Positions 12,200-22,193 of a DNA stretch of 64,000 nt are shown here, piece after piece. Both the position numbers and the translations under genes were made by a program. This stretch comes from Phlebotomus papatasi. Taxonomy: Eukaryota; Arthropoda; Insecta; Diptera; Psychodidae. The DNA lies in NCBI RefSeq assembly GCF_024763615.1, contig NC_077223.1:78926627-78990626 (forward strand), read 5' to 3'. Under the pieces are notes generated by a model. It ran no database searches. It saw only the letters and a program-made list of their open reading frames with translations, and was not told where the DNA came from. How positions within the stretch are numbered: the stretch's first letter is position 1; each line of letters opens with the position of its first letter.

Positions 12200-12432
12200 T
12201 TTATTGAAGTGCCAATAGGTGTTCTTCCGATCCTACGACTCATTTTTTGAGCAATCCCAAAAATAATGGTTTTGAATAGAAAGGGCATGTTTGGGGGAAA
12301 ATGAAGGTAATGTGAATGATCCTTTGATCGACTTTTGGGGGGTTTCTCAAAGGTCCAAAGTCACTATCTCTAACCGTTTGTCCTCTATTCTCAGTAACGG
12401 ACAGACGGACCAGACAGATCAGACTAACTAAA
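12200..12432 (-). repeat. Dispersed repeat family F, copy 1
   Basis: Read on the minus strand this has the same order as the copy at 60237: a GTCYGTCCGT run, an AAACGGTTAGAGATAGTGAC core, GACCTTTGAGAAACCCCCC, and then CATTATTTTTGGGATTGC. It has no coding capacity. Family F copies also occur at 25664, 26281, 44088, 47390, 48541, 53465, 58660 and 60237. Confidence 0.6.
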
Positions 12433-14749
12433 AGCATGGCATCATTTCTAAGAAATTGTCTGAAACGCTAAGATATATTGAGAAAGTGGTTCTCAAGGAG
12501 TGGAAAAGTAAATACTTAATGCTTAGCACTTAAATACTCGTTCTAATATTCGAAATATGAAATGAAGGCTGGTTTTTCTTTTAGAAAACTGGCTTATATT
12601 TGTCTGAAATTTGTTGATTTTCCCGTATTGAAGGACATTCAAGCACCTTTCCATTCAGATGAAATGGTCTTCCTTATTCCTGACTAATAAATTCAGGACT
12701 TATGGTTACTATGGCGGTAAACCAAACAGGATTTGCTAAGCTTCGAGTTTGTTTATTGCCGTTTTGTACAACATTCTCATGGTCTAATTTAAAATTCATA
12801 TCTGAAATAGCCTCATCCAACCCTAGCGATACATTGTGCTCTTGGAATTGCTTACAAGTGCAGGAAACTCGAGAAAAACTCCATTTAATACGAAATTATA
12901 ATAATTGAACAATTTCAAGTTTTAAAAGAAATAATAGAAAACTATTCCACAATTTTATAGAATTTAAAACCAAACTCTTTCAATGGTGCGCAAATTTTTT
13001 TATATCAATTTTTTCCTGTTGCACAGAGGAAAATAATGCCACACTTCTGAAAAGAACTTTTCTCGATAATTTTTGCATGATGGAAGTATTTCTAGAGCTT
13101 CCAATAAAAAGGTCCTTTTTTATAGCAATTACATACAAATGAAACTGATTATTTTCTATTCTATTTTTTTTTTGCAAAAAAAAAACTAAACTCTTGCTTC
13201 TCCTGGAGGATTATAAATTACAAAAAAAATCACAATGAATAAAAAGGAATGTGGAAAAAATTGACCTCACAACATGAGAATTTGAATGATTGATGATACT
13301 CCTCTTAACATACTTCACTGTCAAAATGTTCACAAAAACGAATTTTATTCCTGCTGAAAGTGAGTGTTTTATTAGATTTATGAAAATTGTCCATGAGAAA
13401 AGTTTAAGAACAAAATATAGAATTGTCTTCCAAATGAGCTTAGTGAAAAATTACTTTTTGGACTTTCAATAAACCATGAAATGCGTAAACATGGTGCCTG
13501 TTGAAATCTAACGAGGAGTGTGAGAGCAAAAAAAAAATTGGAGGAAATTGTATAAGAAATTGCTCGAGTAAAATTTCCAAACTTCTTATCAGAATCATTA
13601 ATATTCTGTGTGATTTTCTTGCATGGATCCACCTCAAAAGTTAGTATACTTAGAATTTCTGAGCAATGGAATTTCTTTCAACTTTCCAAGTCATCAAGTG
13701 GAGGTTTACAGAATTTAGAAGACATTGGTCCAAGACAAAGACAAAGTAACGAATATTTAATTGAATTTTGAAATGAAAAGTTTAGTTGGGCAACTCGTGC
13801 AAGCTCTCTCAGAGTAATATTCTCTAAAAATCATTTTACACTCTCTATGGGGAAACTTTTAATCAATAGAATGGACAATAATCGCGACAAACATTTTCAT
13901 TTTAGTTCAAACTTTTCCCTGTCTCTCATAATTTTGCCGCCCGCCGTAACAGTAGGGATGAAAACAAATTACATAACTCTGCAGATATGTCGTGATTTTT
14001 ATATTACTGCTCGAACTCAAAAGTGGAGCAATATTACAATTTTCTCGATTTTAGGTTACCATAAATATCTCTAACGGTAACCTCCTATAAAGTTTATGTA
14101 TTTATAGTGTAATTTTGCAAATTTTAAGTTCCGAGAAAAATTACATTCAACTATTTATACTTTTGCTTAAACTCAGAGGCTGAACGGTATGAGACAGCTA
14201 CTTGGAGTTTTCGCAACTTATTTTCTTTTTCATTATGAACCGCTTATTCCGGTGCAGGCTTGAGAATCTAATTTAGACCACGACATTTCCTTATTTATAA
14301 ACATTTTAGGTAGATGTTTGCGATTGATCTCGAGACATTTCAAGGCAAGATTGTCAAACTTCTTTGGCTAAATTGTTCTAGATCTGCTCCCGTCGACCCC
14401 TCTTCGCAACAGCTTGTATGAAATTTCTAAAGATATTTCTTCTTTTCATTTCGACGACTCAAAATATAAGTCGAACAACTCGATTTTTTGCAAAAATCGT
14501 TTTTTTCGCTTTTTGGATACTTCTTTATACTCTCTACCTTCCCTGTGAATATTATACTTGAAAGACAATTATTTTTAAAGTTATAGAGATTTTAAATCTC
14601 AAAAATCCTACACTCTGCATGTAAAATCTCAGCTTCAAATCGCTCTCTCGTAAAATTTTCATACTGAGAGTTATTCGTTTCTTATTCTAAGCGGTCGATT
14701 TTTACTAATTACAGTGCAACAACAATAGTATACTGCAATATTTTGAAGG
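12433..14749. other. AT-rich DNA without a supported gene
   Basis: Several open frames of 60-85 codons overlap on both strands. None has recognisable motifs or splice context. No repeat pair or RNA gene was recognised. The last bases, ATTGTT at 14754 onward, lead into the LTR. Confidence 0.5.
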
Positions 14750-14754
14750 ATTAT

Positions 14755-15083
14755 TGTTGAATGCAGGAGCTAAGATTAGATTTTTGGAAGTTCGGAGGAT
14801 GTGTCTGTAGGAAGTATGGGATTTAGTTGGAGGTGTTTGTCTGCTGGGTTGAGGAGAGGGAGGGAGTGAGAGAGGCGAACGGAGAGACGCGAACGAAGAG
14901 AGGCGAACGGAGAGAGGCGAACGGAGAGAAGCGAACGGAGAGAGGCGAACGGAGAGAGGCGATCGTGACGGCTGTCAGTATGAAAAGTGTATTGGTAGAA
15001 ATAAGACGCGAATTTCTGTCCAGTTATTGAATAAAATTGATTTGTTGGAAAGTATTAAAGACGTTTAATTTTGTTGTTCAACA
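14755..15083 (+). repeat. BEL/Pao LTR, complete copy (solo-like)
   Basis: A 329-bp LTR starting TGTTGAATGC and ending GTTGTTCAACA, so it has the TGTT...AACA inverted ends usual for LTRs. ATTAT precedes it (14750-14754) and follows it (15084-15088), a 5-bp target duplication around a single LTR. It contains a 14-bp minisatellite at 14871-14965 and an AATAAA at 15030-15035. Read against the 3' LTR at 21968, it appears identical except for the MITE there. It is followed by minisatellite, not by a primer site or gag, so by itself it looks like a solo LTR. Confidence 0.9.
14871..14965. repeat. 14-bp minisatellite inside the LTR
   Basis: Six units of AGAGGCGAACGGAG with variants (AGACGCGAACGAAG, AGAAGCGAACGGAG), then a seventh that diverges to AGAGGCGATCG. 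The same array is at about 22084-22178 in the 3' LTR. It is far more GC-rich than its surroundings. It may hold repeated factor-binding sites of the LTR promoter; that is inference. Confidence 0.85.
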
Positions 15084-15088
15084 ATTAT

Positions 15089-15566
15089 AATTAAATTTTT
15101 ATAGTTAAACTAGCAATATTATTTTGAAAACTTTGAGATCACCAGACACGTCATGCCTATATATTGAATTGGGTGACCATCAAATGTCGGAAGCCAAAAT
15201 CCTGAAAGTCAAATCCCGAACGCCAAAATCCCGAAAACCCAAAATCCCGAACGCCAAAATCTCGAAAGCCAAAATCCTGACAGACATAATCCCGAAAGTT
15301 GAAATCCTAAAAGTCAAAATCCCGAAAGGCAAAATCCTAAAAGTCAAATCCGGAACGCCAAAATCCCGAAAACCCAAAATCCAGAAAAGCCAAATCTCGA
15401 AAAGCTAAAACCCCGAAAACCAAAATCCTGAAAGTCAAATCCCGAACGCCAAAATCCCGAAAACCCAAAATCCCGAACGCCAAAATCTCGAAAGCCAAAA
15501 TCCTGACAGACATAATCCCGAAAGTTGAAATCCTAAAAGTCAAAATCCCGAAAGGCAAAATCCTAA
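15089..15566 (+). repeat. Minisatellite flank, upstream copy
   Basis: After about 95 bp of unique sequence this becomes an array of ~15-18-bp variants of CCCGAAAGCCAAAAT. A higher-order period of 226 bp is visible (AAATCCTGAAAGTC at about 15197 and 15423). It corresponds base for base in length to 23178-23660 downstream of the 3' LTR. It stops abruptly at TCCTAA, where LTR sequence resumes. Open frames on both strands are a by-product of the repeat. Confidence 0.85.
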
Positions 15567-15700
15567 CGGAGAGAGGCGATCGTGACGGCTGTCAGTATGA
15601 AAAGTGTATTGGTAGAAATAAGACGCGAATTTCTGTCCAGTTATTGAATAAAATTGATTTGTTGGAAAGTATTAAAGACGTTTAATTTTGTTGTTCAACA
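15565..15700 (+). repeat. BEL/Pao 5' LTR, left-truncated
   Basis: These 136 bp equal 14948-15083 in length and, as read, in sequence, from AACGGAGAGAGGCGATCG to GTTGTTCAACA. The first 193 bp of the LTR are missing. The join with the minisatellite shares only AA (15565-15566), so it looks like an end-joining or template-switch junction. This is the LTR directly attached to the internal region. If the promoter lies in the lost part, this copy would depend on the upstream LTR for transcription. Confidence 0.85.
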
Positions 15701-15720
15701 TAAGGTCCTTCGAGACCCAA
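15701..15720 (+). other. Possible primer binding site
   Basis: TAAGGTCCTTCGAGACCC lies directly after the LTR end, where LTR elements keep the tRNA primer site. It does not begin with TGG, which a tRNA CCA end would need, so the match may be offset or weak. The tRNA is not identified. Confidence 0.35.
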
Positions 15721-15727
15721 CATAAAA

Positions 15728-16951
15728 ATGTTTAAGTCCACTCCAAAAACGCAGAAAAAACGCAAGAATGCTGAGCGTCTCCGGTCAATTGAAGAAGCCA
15801 AAAAACGCAAAATGGCGGAATTAGAGCAGCTCGAAAAGCTTAAGGAAAAGCTTGAGGCGTCAGATGATGATATTGAGGGTGAAGCAAGTGAATTTAACGA
15901 GGAATACGAGATTTCAGAGAAAGGAGACGATTCTACAACCAACGAAGAAAATGAGCTATCGATGCATATTGCAAATATGTCCACAATTATCGCCAATCAA
16001 GAAAAGCAAGTCAGCAAGTTCATCGCACGTCAAGCCGTAGCCAAAGAATTGCCAGATTTCAACGGCGACCCTGAAGAATGGCCATTATTTTATGCCATGT
16101 TTCAACAAAGTTCTAAGGATGGCGATTTCACAGCCACTGAAAACACCATGAGATTGGCCAAAGCACTGAAAGGAGATGCACGGGATAGAGTAAAAACCCT
16201 CATTGCTACAGCAGCAGCACCAGAAGACATCATAAACGTGTTGCAGTCGCATTTTGGACATCCAAGACAAGTGATAAATCGAATGATGGCTCGCATAGCT
16301 TCAACACCAGACCCAAAAGATGGTGATCCAGAGAGTATTGTCAAATTTGCAACCATCGTAGAAAACTTGTCGTTTGGATTGAAATGGCTGGACAAAGGAC
16401 GTTATATGGACTCTCCATGGGTGACAAATGATATTGAGAGAAAACTATCTCCAACCATGAGGATGCTTTGGGCAATGAGGGCCAAAGAAATTCCAAATTA
16501 CTCTGTGACGGATCTTGCAACTTGGCTGAACGACCAATCGAAAATTTCTTTGAATATTTTGCCAGTGACGTCACTCTCAACTCAATCATCAACTGGAAAC
16601 AAGCAGAAGACAAAGGAACATACACGAACACCAAAAATACGCAGTGCAGCGGTTATGACGACCCAAATTGCAACAAAGAGCTACAAATGTGCAGTGTGTG
16701 AGGAAGGTCATTATACGAATGAGTGTCCAAAATTGAAGGAATCCACGGTAAAGGAGCGTTACAAACTTGCAAAGGGTCTCTGTTGGGGATGTTTGGGCCG
16801 AAACCATCGCTTAAATACCTGTGTTCGCCGCCGCACTTGTGGACTAGATGGATGTAAGCGAATGCATCATCGCCTGCTGCATGGAACAGAGAAGTCCGTT
16901 AAATTTGAAGACGAGAAAAAAGAAGACGACGATAAAACAGGTAAAAAATAA
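15728..16951 (+). CDS. BEL/Pao Gag (exon 1 of spliced gag-pol)
   Basis: 407 codons if intron 1 is retained. It encodes the capsid/nucleocapsid protein of a BEL/Pao retrotransposon. Residues 10-45 are rich in K, E and L and probably coiled coil. About 105-270 contain FNGDPEEWPLFYAMF and GDARDRV, the DUF1759-type Gag core. Three C-terminal cysteine-histidine clusters follow: C321-C324-H328-C333, C352-C355-H360-C365, and C371-C376-H380-H381. The third, CGLDGCKRMHHRLLH, is typical of BEL/Pao. The ATG is preceded by CATAAAA, a good insect start context. The stop TAA (16949-16951) lies inside a spliceosomal donor, ACAG|GTAAAA, at 16940/16941; splicing there removes the stop and keeps the frame into pol. 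Confidence 0.92.
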   Translation: MFKSTPKTQKKRKNAERLRSIEEAKKRKMAELEQLEKLKEKLEASDDDIEGEASEFNEEYEISEKGDDSTTNEENELSMHIANMSTIIANQEKQVSKFIARQAVAKELPDFNGDPEEWPLFYAMFQQSSKDGDFTATENTMRLAKALKGDARDRVKTLIATAAAPEDIINVLQSHFGHPRQVINRMMARIASTPDPKDGDPESIVKFATIVENLSFGLKWLDKGRYMDSPWVTNDIERKLSPTMRMLWAMRAKEIPNYSVTDLATWLNDQSKISLNILPVTSLSTQSSTGNKQKTKEHTRTPKIRSAAVMTTQIATKSYKCAVCEEGHYTNECPKLKESTVKERYKLAKGLCWGCLGRNHRLNTCVRRRTCGLDGCKRMHHRLLHGTEKSVKFEDEKKEDDDKTGKK

Positions 16952-17273
16952 GATATAAGACTATGATCATTCAAGACAGAACGTAAAACTAAAATTGATA
17001 ACCTTTGTTGTGAATTAAAAATTAAGATTAACCTTTAAACAAAATAATGAAGTAAAATTAAAATTAAATTGGTTGAATTTTGTACTCAGTAAATTACATA
17101 TTGGAATTTAATTCTTTGAAATTTTTATTGGATTTATCTTGAAAGTTTAAAATTTTGATTGAATTAAAATTATTACTAGTGATCTTTGGCAATGACTCAT
17201 TGACATGTGAAAAAAAAAAAAAGAAACTATGTAAAGAAACAATAAAACTGAAATAAAAAAAAATGTTTCACAG
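16941..17273 (+). other. Intron 1 of gag-pol (333 bp, phase 1)
   Basis: The donor is CAG|GTAAAA and the acceptor TTTCACAG|AT. The interior is strongly AT-rich, unlike the flanking exons, and carries many stops. The gag stop codon is nine bases in. The last G of exon 1 plus AT of exon 2 makes GAT, so the frame continues. Confidence 0.8.
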
Positions 17274-17387
17274 ATACTAACACTAAGGTTTCAAACAATC
17301 TGAAAAATATGGAGATCCCTGTGGATGTGACCGATCCATCAGGACGAAAACTACTCACAATGGAAGGGTTATTTTCAAAAATTTCCG
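17274..17387 (+). CDS. Mini-exon 2 of spliced gag-pol (38 codons)
   Basis: 114 bp, open in the frame set by exon 1, with 37 full codons between split phase-1 codons. It encodes a linker including MEIPVDVTDPSGRK and LFSKIS. Composition is balanced coding DNA between AT-rich introns. Nothing resembles a known domain; it sits between the Gag zinc clusters and the protease. It is symmetric, so skipping it would keep the frame. Confidence 0.75.
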
Positions 17388-17446
17388 GTGAGTCTTGGAA
17401 AACTATCTCCATGGGAGAATTTCAAGTAATTGTGTGTTTATCATAG
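17388..17446 (+). other. Intron 2 of gag-pol (59 bp, phase 1)
   Basis: G|GTGAGT donor, perfect to the insect consensus, and TTATCATAG|GT acceptor. A length of 59 bp is normal for short dipteran introns and is not divisible by 3, so retention breaks the frame. Confidence 0.8.
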
Positions 17447-17512
17447 GTGAGGCTGAAGAGTCTTGCAGTTCAAAGGGTACGCTTACGGGGGGAGATGATG
17501 GTGTCCTTTTCG
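17447..17512 (+). CDS. Mini-exon 3 of spliced gag-pol (22 codons)
   Basis: 66 bp, phase 1 at both ends, open in frame. It encodes an acidic, Ser/Gly-rich linker with EAEESCSSKGTLTGGDDG, followed by VLF. No known domain. As with the other mini-exons, alternative inclusion would change only linker length. Confidence 0.75.
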
Positions 17513-17585
17513 GTAAGCGTAAAAAAAAAAGTGAAAAATTGAACACACAATTTTTGAAATTGTAAAACTGGTCTTATTTAAACAG
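17513..17585 (+). other. Intron 3 of gag-pol (73 bp, phase 1)
   Basis: G|GTAAGC donor, an A-run, then a GTCTTATTTAAACAG|GT acceptor. AT-rich with in-frame stops; 73 bp is not divisible by 3. Confidence 0.8.
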
Positions 17586-17654
17586 GTATACCGATTACTA
17601 ATACAAGCCAAGGTACGACGACTGAGATCGTCAGTTCTGATGAAAAAACAAGTG
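17586..17654 (+). CDS. Mini-exon 4 of spliced gag-pol (23 codons)
   Basis: 69 bp, phase 1 at both ends, open in frame. It encodes a Thr/Ser-rich linker (PITNTSQGTTTEIVSS). No domain assigned. It ends AGTG|GTGAGT. Confidence 0.75.
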
Positions 17655-17733
17655 GTGAGTAATCGGTTATACGGGTGATTCGAAATCTAAAGTGTTAGTA
17701 GATAAGGTTTTAAAACGTATTTTAATGTATTAG
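17655..17733 (+). other. Intron 4 of gag-pol (79 bp, phase 1)
   Basis: G|GTGAGT donor and TTTTAATGTATTAG|GT acceptor. It is AT-rich and not a multiple of 3. After it, codon GGT then GTG leads straight into the long pol frame. Confidence 0.8.
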
Positions 17734-20700
17734 GTGTGTCCTTGTTCGGAGCATCTGATTCTGAAAAAAGAATGTTTAATGAAAAGAATGAAAATACTCA
17801 AACGTCATCTGAGTCATGTGCCAAAGACCAAAATCATATTCAGGAAATTTCTTTGGTAGAATTTCAGTCCAAAGGAAGGCACACAGCATTTGCCGGTGCG
17901 TCTCAGTGTCAAGCAACAGTAATGCTCAGGGTGTTACCAGTAGAGATTGCTGCTCCTGATAAGAGTAACATTGTTAGAATTCTGGCTTTACTGGATTCTG
18001 CTTCATCAGTTAGTCTAATTGATGGTACTTTAATTCGTCGATTGGGCGTATTTGGTACTCAGGCCTCCATGGAACTGATGTGGTTGGATGGTTCAAGTAA
18101 AGAAATTCACAGCACCACGGAGGTAACACTTGCAATAAGAGGAGTATTTCCGGGTGCTAAATGGTATGAGTTGCGAAATATACGAACCATGTCCGATTTG
18201 ATCTTGCCAGAGGTGCGTGTGGATAAAGAGAAATTGATTAATCAATTTCCCTATCTTAAAACAATAAAATTTTCTGGATTTTCTAACCAAGCACCTCAAA
18301 TTCTTCTTGGTGAGGATAATGCTTTCCTTATCGCCACTCATGATCTCATACATGGTCCTCTAAAGGATCCTGTAGCTTCAAAAACTGCTTTGGGATGGGT
18401 AATTAGTGGCTCAGATGGGGGGAGACGACGTCACCCCGAATACACTCATATGTCGAGAAACACGAATAAGAGTGAAATTCACGAGCTCACTGAAATTATC
18501 AAGACATCCTTTAGTACAGAAGATTTCGGTGTCAAGGTCTATATCGAGAAACCCAGAAGTCAGGAGGACAAATATGCATTATCAATTATGGAATCAACGA
18601 CAAAACGTGTTGGGCAAAGATTTGAAACAGGTCTTCTTTGGAAGGACACAGATGCACCACTACCCCAGTCTAGAGCAACTGCGTGGCGTCGTCTTAGACA
18701 AATTGAAATGCGCATGGACCGAGATGAATCGTTTAAAACGGATTACACAAAAAAGTTTGAACATTATATAGACAGTGGCTATCTTGAGCCAGTAGAGTCA
18801 CCATCAGAACAATCAAGAAAGGTTTGGTATTTGCCACATTTCGGCGTGACAAATCCTAACAAACCCGGGAAACTTCGACTGGTGTATGATGCGGCAGCGA
18901 AGGCACATGGGATATCTCTTAATGATTGCCTATTGAAGGGTCCCGATTTGATGAATAACCTGCCTGGAATTCTGTTGCAATTTCGTAAAGGACAGTACGC
19001 TTTCGCAGGTGATATTCAAGAGATGTTTCATCAAATAGTGATTCGAGAACAAGATCGTGATGCGCAACGTGTTCTCTGGCGGGCAGACAAAAGAGATGTT
19101 TTTCCACAGGAGTATCGCATGCGAGTCATGACATTTGGAGTAGCATGTAGCCCCGCATTAGCCGCCTATGTTAAGGACAAAAATGCTAAGGAGTTCATCG
19201 ATCGGTATCCTACAGCTGTAGATGAAATTATACGAAAGCATTTTGTAGATGACTATTTGGGATGCACAGATGATGAAGAATCCGCCATTCAACTGATAAA
19301 TGAAGTCATCAATATACATAAGCAAGGAGGATTCAACATCAGAAACTTTATTAGCAATTCCCAAAAGATCTTGAGTGGTCTTCCAAAAGAATCATGCCGT
19401 GATATTCATGACAAAGATTTAGACATTGAGAGTAGTTTTGAGAAAATCCTCGGTGTGTGGTGGAATACAGAAACTGATTGCTTTACATTCAAAGTAAAGA
19501 TAAATTGCATCCAGCAAGAAGTAATTGAAGGAACAGACTTGCCCACGAAGCGAGAAGCACTTCGTATCTTAATGTCAATTTTCGACCCCTTGGGTATGAT
19601 TGCCCACTTTATCATTTGCGGAAAAATTCTTCTACAAAAAATCTGGAAACGCGGTATAGAATGGGACGATGAGTTGCCATCTGATCTTGGAGATGAATGG
19701 AGGAACTGGTTAAAGCAACTTTCCTTTTTACCTCGTGTCTCAATTCCGAGATGCTATTCGGATTTACGTTTCCGAACAGCTTCAGTAGAACTACATGTTT
19801 TTGCAGATGCAAGCAGTGAGGCCTTTGCTTCTGTTGCATACTTAAGATTTGTGAAAAACGGACACATTCATGTGAGCTTTGTAATGGCTCGTACCCGTGT
19901 CGCACCTATAAAAGGATTGACCATTCCCAAATTGGAATTGCAAGCCGCTTTGATGGCTAGTCGTCTTTCCAAAACAATAGAACAATACATTGATATTACT
20001 GTTCATCGGAAGGTATTTTGGTCTGACTCTATGGTAGTGTTGGGTCAGATTCGAGGAGATCCTCTGCGTCGCAATGCCTTCGTCGCGAACCGAGTAGGCG
20101 AGATAAATGAACTCACAAATCCTGAAACATGGAGATACGTGCCCAGTCAGTTAAATGTAGCAGATCAAGCCACAAGAGGGAACGGCATGGTGGAATTTAG
20201 TGCAACATCAACTTGGTATCAAGGCCCGATATTCTTGTGGAAAGATGAGAACCTTTGGCCGGCTGCACCCGGTACTCAGGACACGAAAATGGATGAAAAC
20301 GAAGATGAGTTGGATTTTGAAACGATAAACGTTGTGACCTTAGATCAGCCGACAGCATCAGATGACGACAGGTTGCACGAATCAGTATTGGATCCGGAAA
20401 ATTATATGCGTTGGGATCATATGCTAAAAGTCGCCGGTTATGTGTACAAATTCATTGATGCCTGTCGTCAGCGCCGCAGAACTAATAACTTAATAGAACC
20501 AAACGGAAAAATATTTCTGACTGCCAGTGACTACAAGGGTGGCGAGAGATGCATAATTCGACAGACACAACAAGAATGTTTTCATGCAGAATTTGAGTGT
20601 TTGGTACAATCACGTACATTGGAGAATCACGAAAATAATAGACACGTAAACGCTAAGCTTTCAAAGAAAAGCACCATCTATAAATTGAATCCAGGTTTGG

Positions 20701-21986
20701 ATGAGAACGGAATAATTCGTGCTTATGGTAGGATTCAGATGATGCCACGAGCTAGCGAAGACTTCAAAAATCCTATCCTGCTTCATGCAGGAAATCGGGC
20801 AGTACAGTTAATGTTGACCCATTATCATCAAGAACTTGGTCACTGGGGAACTCCTTTGGTGATGGCAGAGTTACGACAACGCTTTGAAATTATTACCGGA
20901 AGGAAGGCATTAAAACAAATTCAAATGGATTGTATCACATGCCAGAAAGCACGATCACAACCGAATGTACCAATTATGGGCCAAATTCCTGAGGAACGTC
21001 TGTCTGCATATGTACATCCATTTACTCATACTGGATGTGACTTCTTTGGACCCCTTTATGTCAAAACAGGGAGAAGTGAGGTGAAACGATATGGAGCAAT
21101 ATTTACCTGTTTGACGACCCGCGCCATTCACTTAGAATTATGTGAAAATTTAACTACGGATTCCTGTATACTAGCTATCCGTCGCTTCATGGCAAGAAGA
21201 GGGGAACCCGAAACAATATTATCCGACAATGGAACGAATTTCAAAGGAGCTGAAAGGGAAATTCGTCAGTCTCTGGCCGAAATCAAACATGATGTCATCA
21301 CGTCGACTCTTGCGAAACGTCAAGTGACTTGGAAGTTTAACCCTCCTCATGCACCCCATATGGGTGGGACGTGGGAAAGACTGGTAGCTCCTGTGAAAAA
21401 GGCAATCTCGCTAGCGATCGGGAGCTCCAAACACCCTCCAAGTCAAGAAGTGTTGCAGACTGTGTTAGCAGAAGCTGAACATCTAGTGAATTCACGTCCG
21501 TTAGCTGAAGTCAGCGATGCAAATGAAGTCCTTACTCCCAATCATTTTCTGATCCACCGTCAGTCTGGACTACAAGCACCTGGAACCTTCACCGATCAAG
21601 ACCTTGTACTTCGAAAGGAATGGCGTAAATCACAACGTCTCACTGACATCTTCTGGAAGAAGTGGCTGCAGTTCTACACCCCAACACTGACACATCGACC
21701 CAAGTGGCACAGCAACAACCCAAATGTCAAAGTTGGAGACCGTGTTATGATCGTAGATCCTAATCTGGAGCGTAATACGTGGCCTGTTGGACGAGTAGTC
21801 GAGTTGTACCCCGGGAAAGATGGAAAAGTTCGAGTGGTTCTGGTCCGAACTGAAGATGAGCATAAAGTGTTTAAGCGACCAGTAGCGAAGTTAATCATCC
21901 TCAGAACTCCCAAATTGCTCAACGATGAATTGAAGCCGAAAGATCGGCCCAATTCGGGGGGAGATCATGTTGAATGCAGGAGCTAA
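17734..21986 (+). CDS. BEL/Pao Pol: protease, RT, RNase H, integrase (exon 5)
   Basis: About 1416 residues, counting from the GTG at 17736; there is no credible ATG at the start, so it is expressed as Gag-Pol. In order: an aspartic protease with LLDSASSVSLIDG (D87); a reverse transcriptase with FVDDYLG at 503-509 as active site; an RNase H region starting HVFADASSEA (D691); an integrase with a zinc finger (H1029 region and CITC 1066-1069) and the catalytic triad D1102 (GCDFFGPL), D1164 (LSDNGTNF), E1214 (GGTWERLV); then a C-terminal domain. This is the BEL/Pao order, with integrase last. The frame is intact, so the enzyme may be active. It ends with TAA at 21984-21986, 19 bases inside the 3' LTR. 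No env frame is present. Confidence 0.93.
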
Positions 21987-22193
21987 GATTAGATTTTTGG
22001 AAGTTCGGAGGATGTGTCTGTAGGAAGTATGGGATTTAGTTGGAGGTGTTTGTCTGCTGGGTTGAGGAGAGGGAGGGAGTGAGAGAGGCGAACGGAGAGA
22101 CGCGAACGAAGAGAGGCGAACGGAGAGAGGCGAACGGAGAGAAGCGAACGGAGAGAGGCGAACGGAGAGAGGCGATCGTGACGGCTGTCAGTA

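Noticed and set aside
14827..15030. 67-codon frame rich in E, R and G within the LTR (again at 22040)
   Set aside because: It is the 14-bp LTR minisatellite read as protein; there is no conserved domain and no separate start signal.
15124..15558. Open frames of 65-94 codons on both strands with IL/FRDFG or PKSRKPKI repeats
   Set aside because: They are translations of the CCCGAAAGCCAAAAT minisatellite; both strands are open because the unit lacks stops, and the array is a flank of the LTR element.
16952..17735. Programmed frameshift or simple decay between gag and pol
   Set aside because: The two frames are 785 bp apart, and consensus splice sites plus the exact frame sum explain the gap better; decay is unlikely when the long pol frame and the LTRs are intact.
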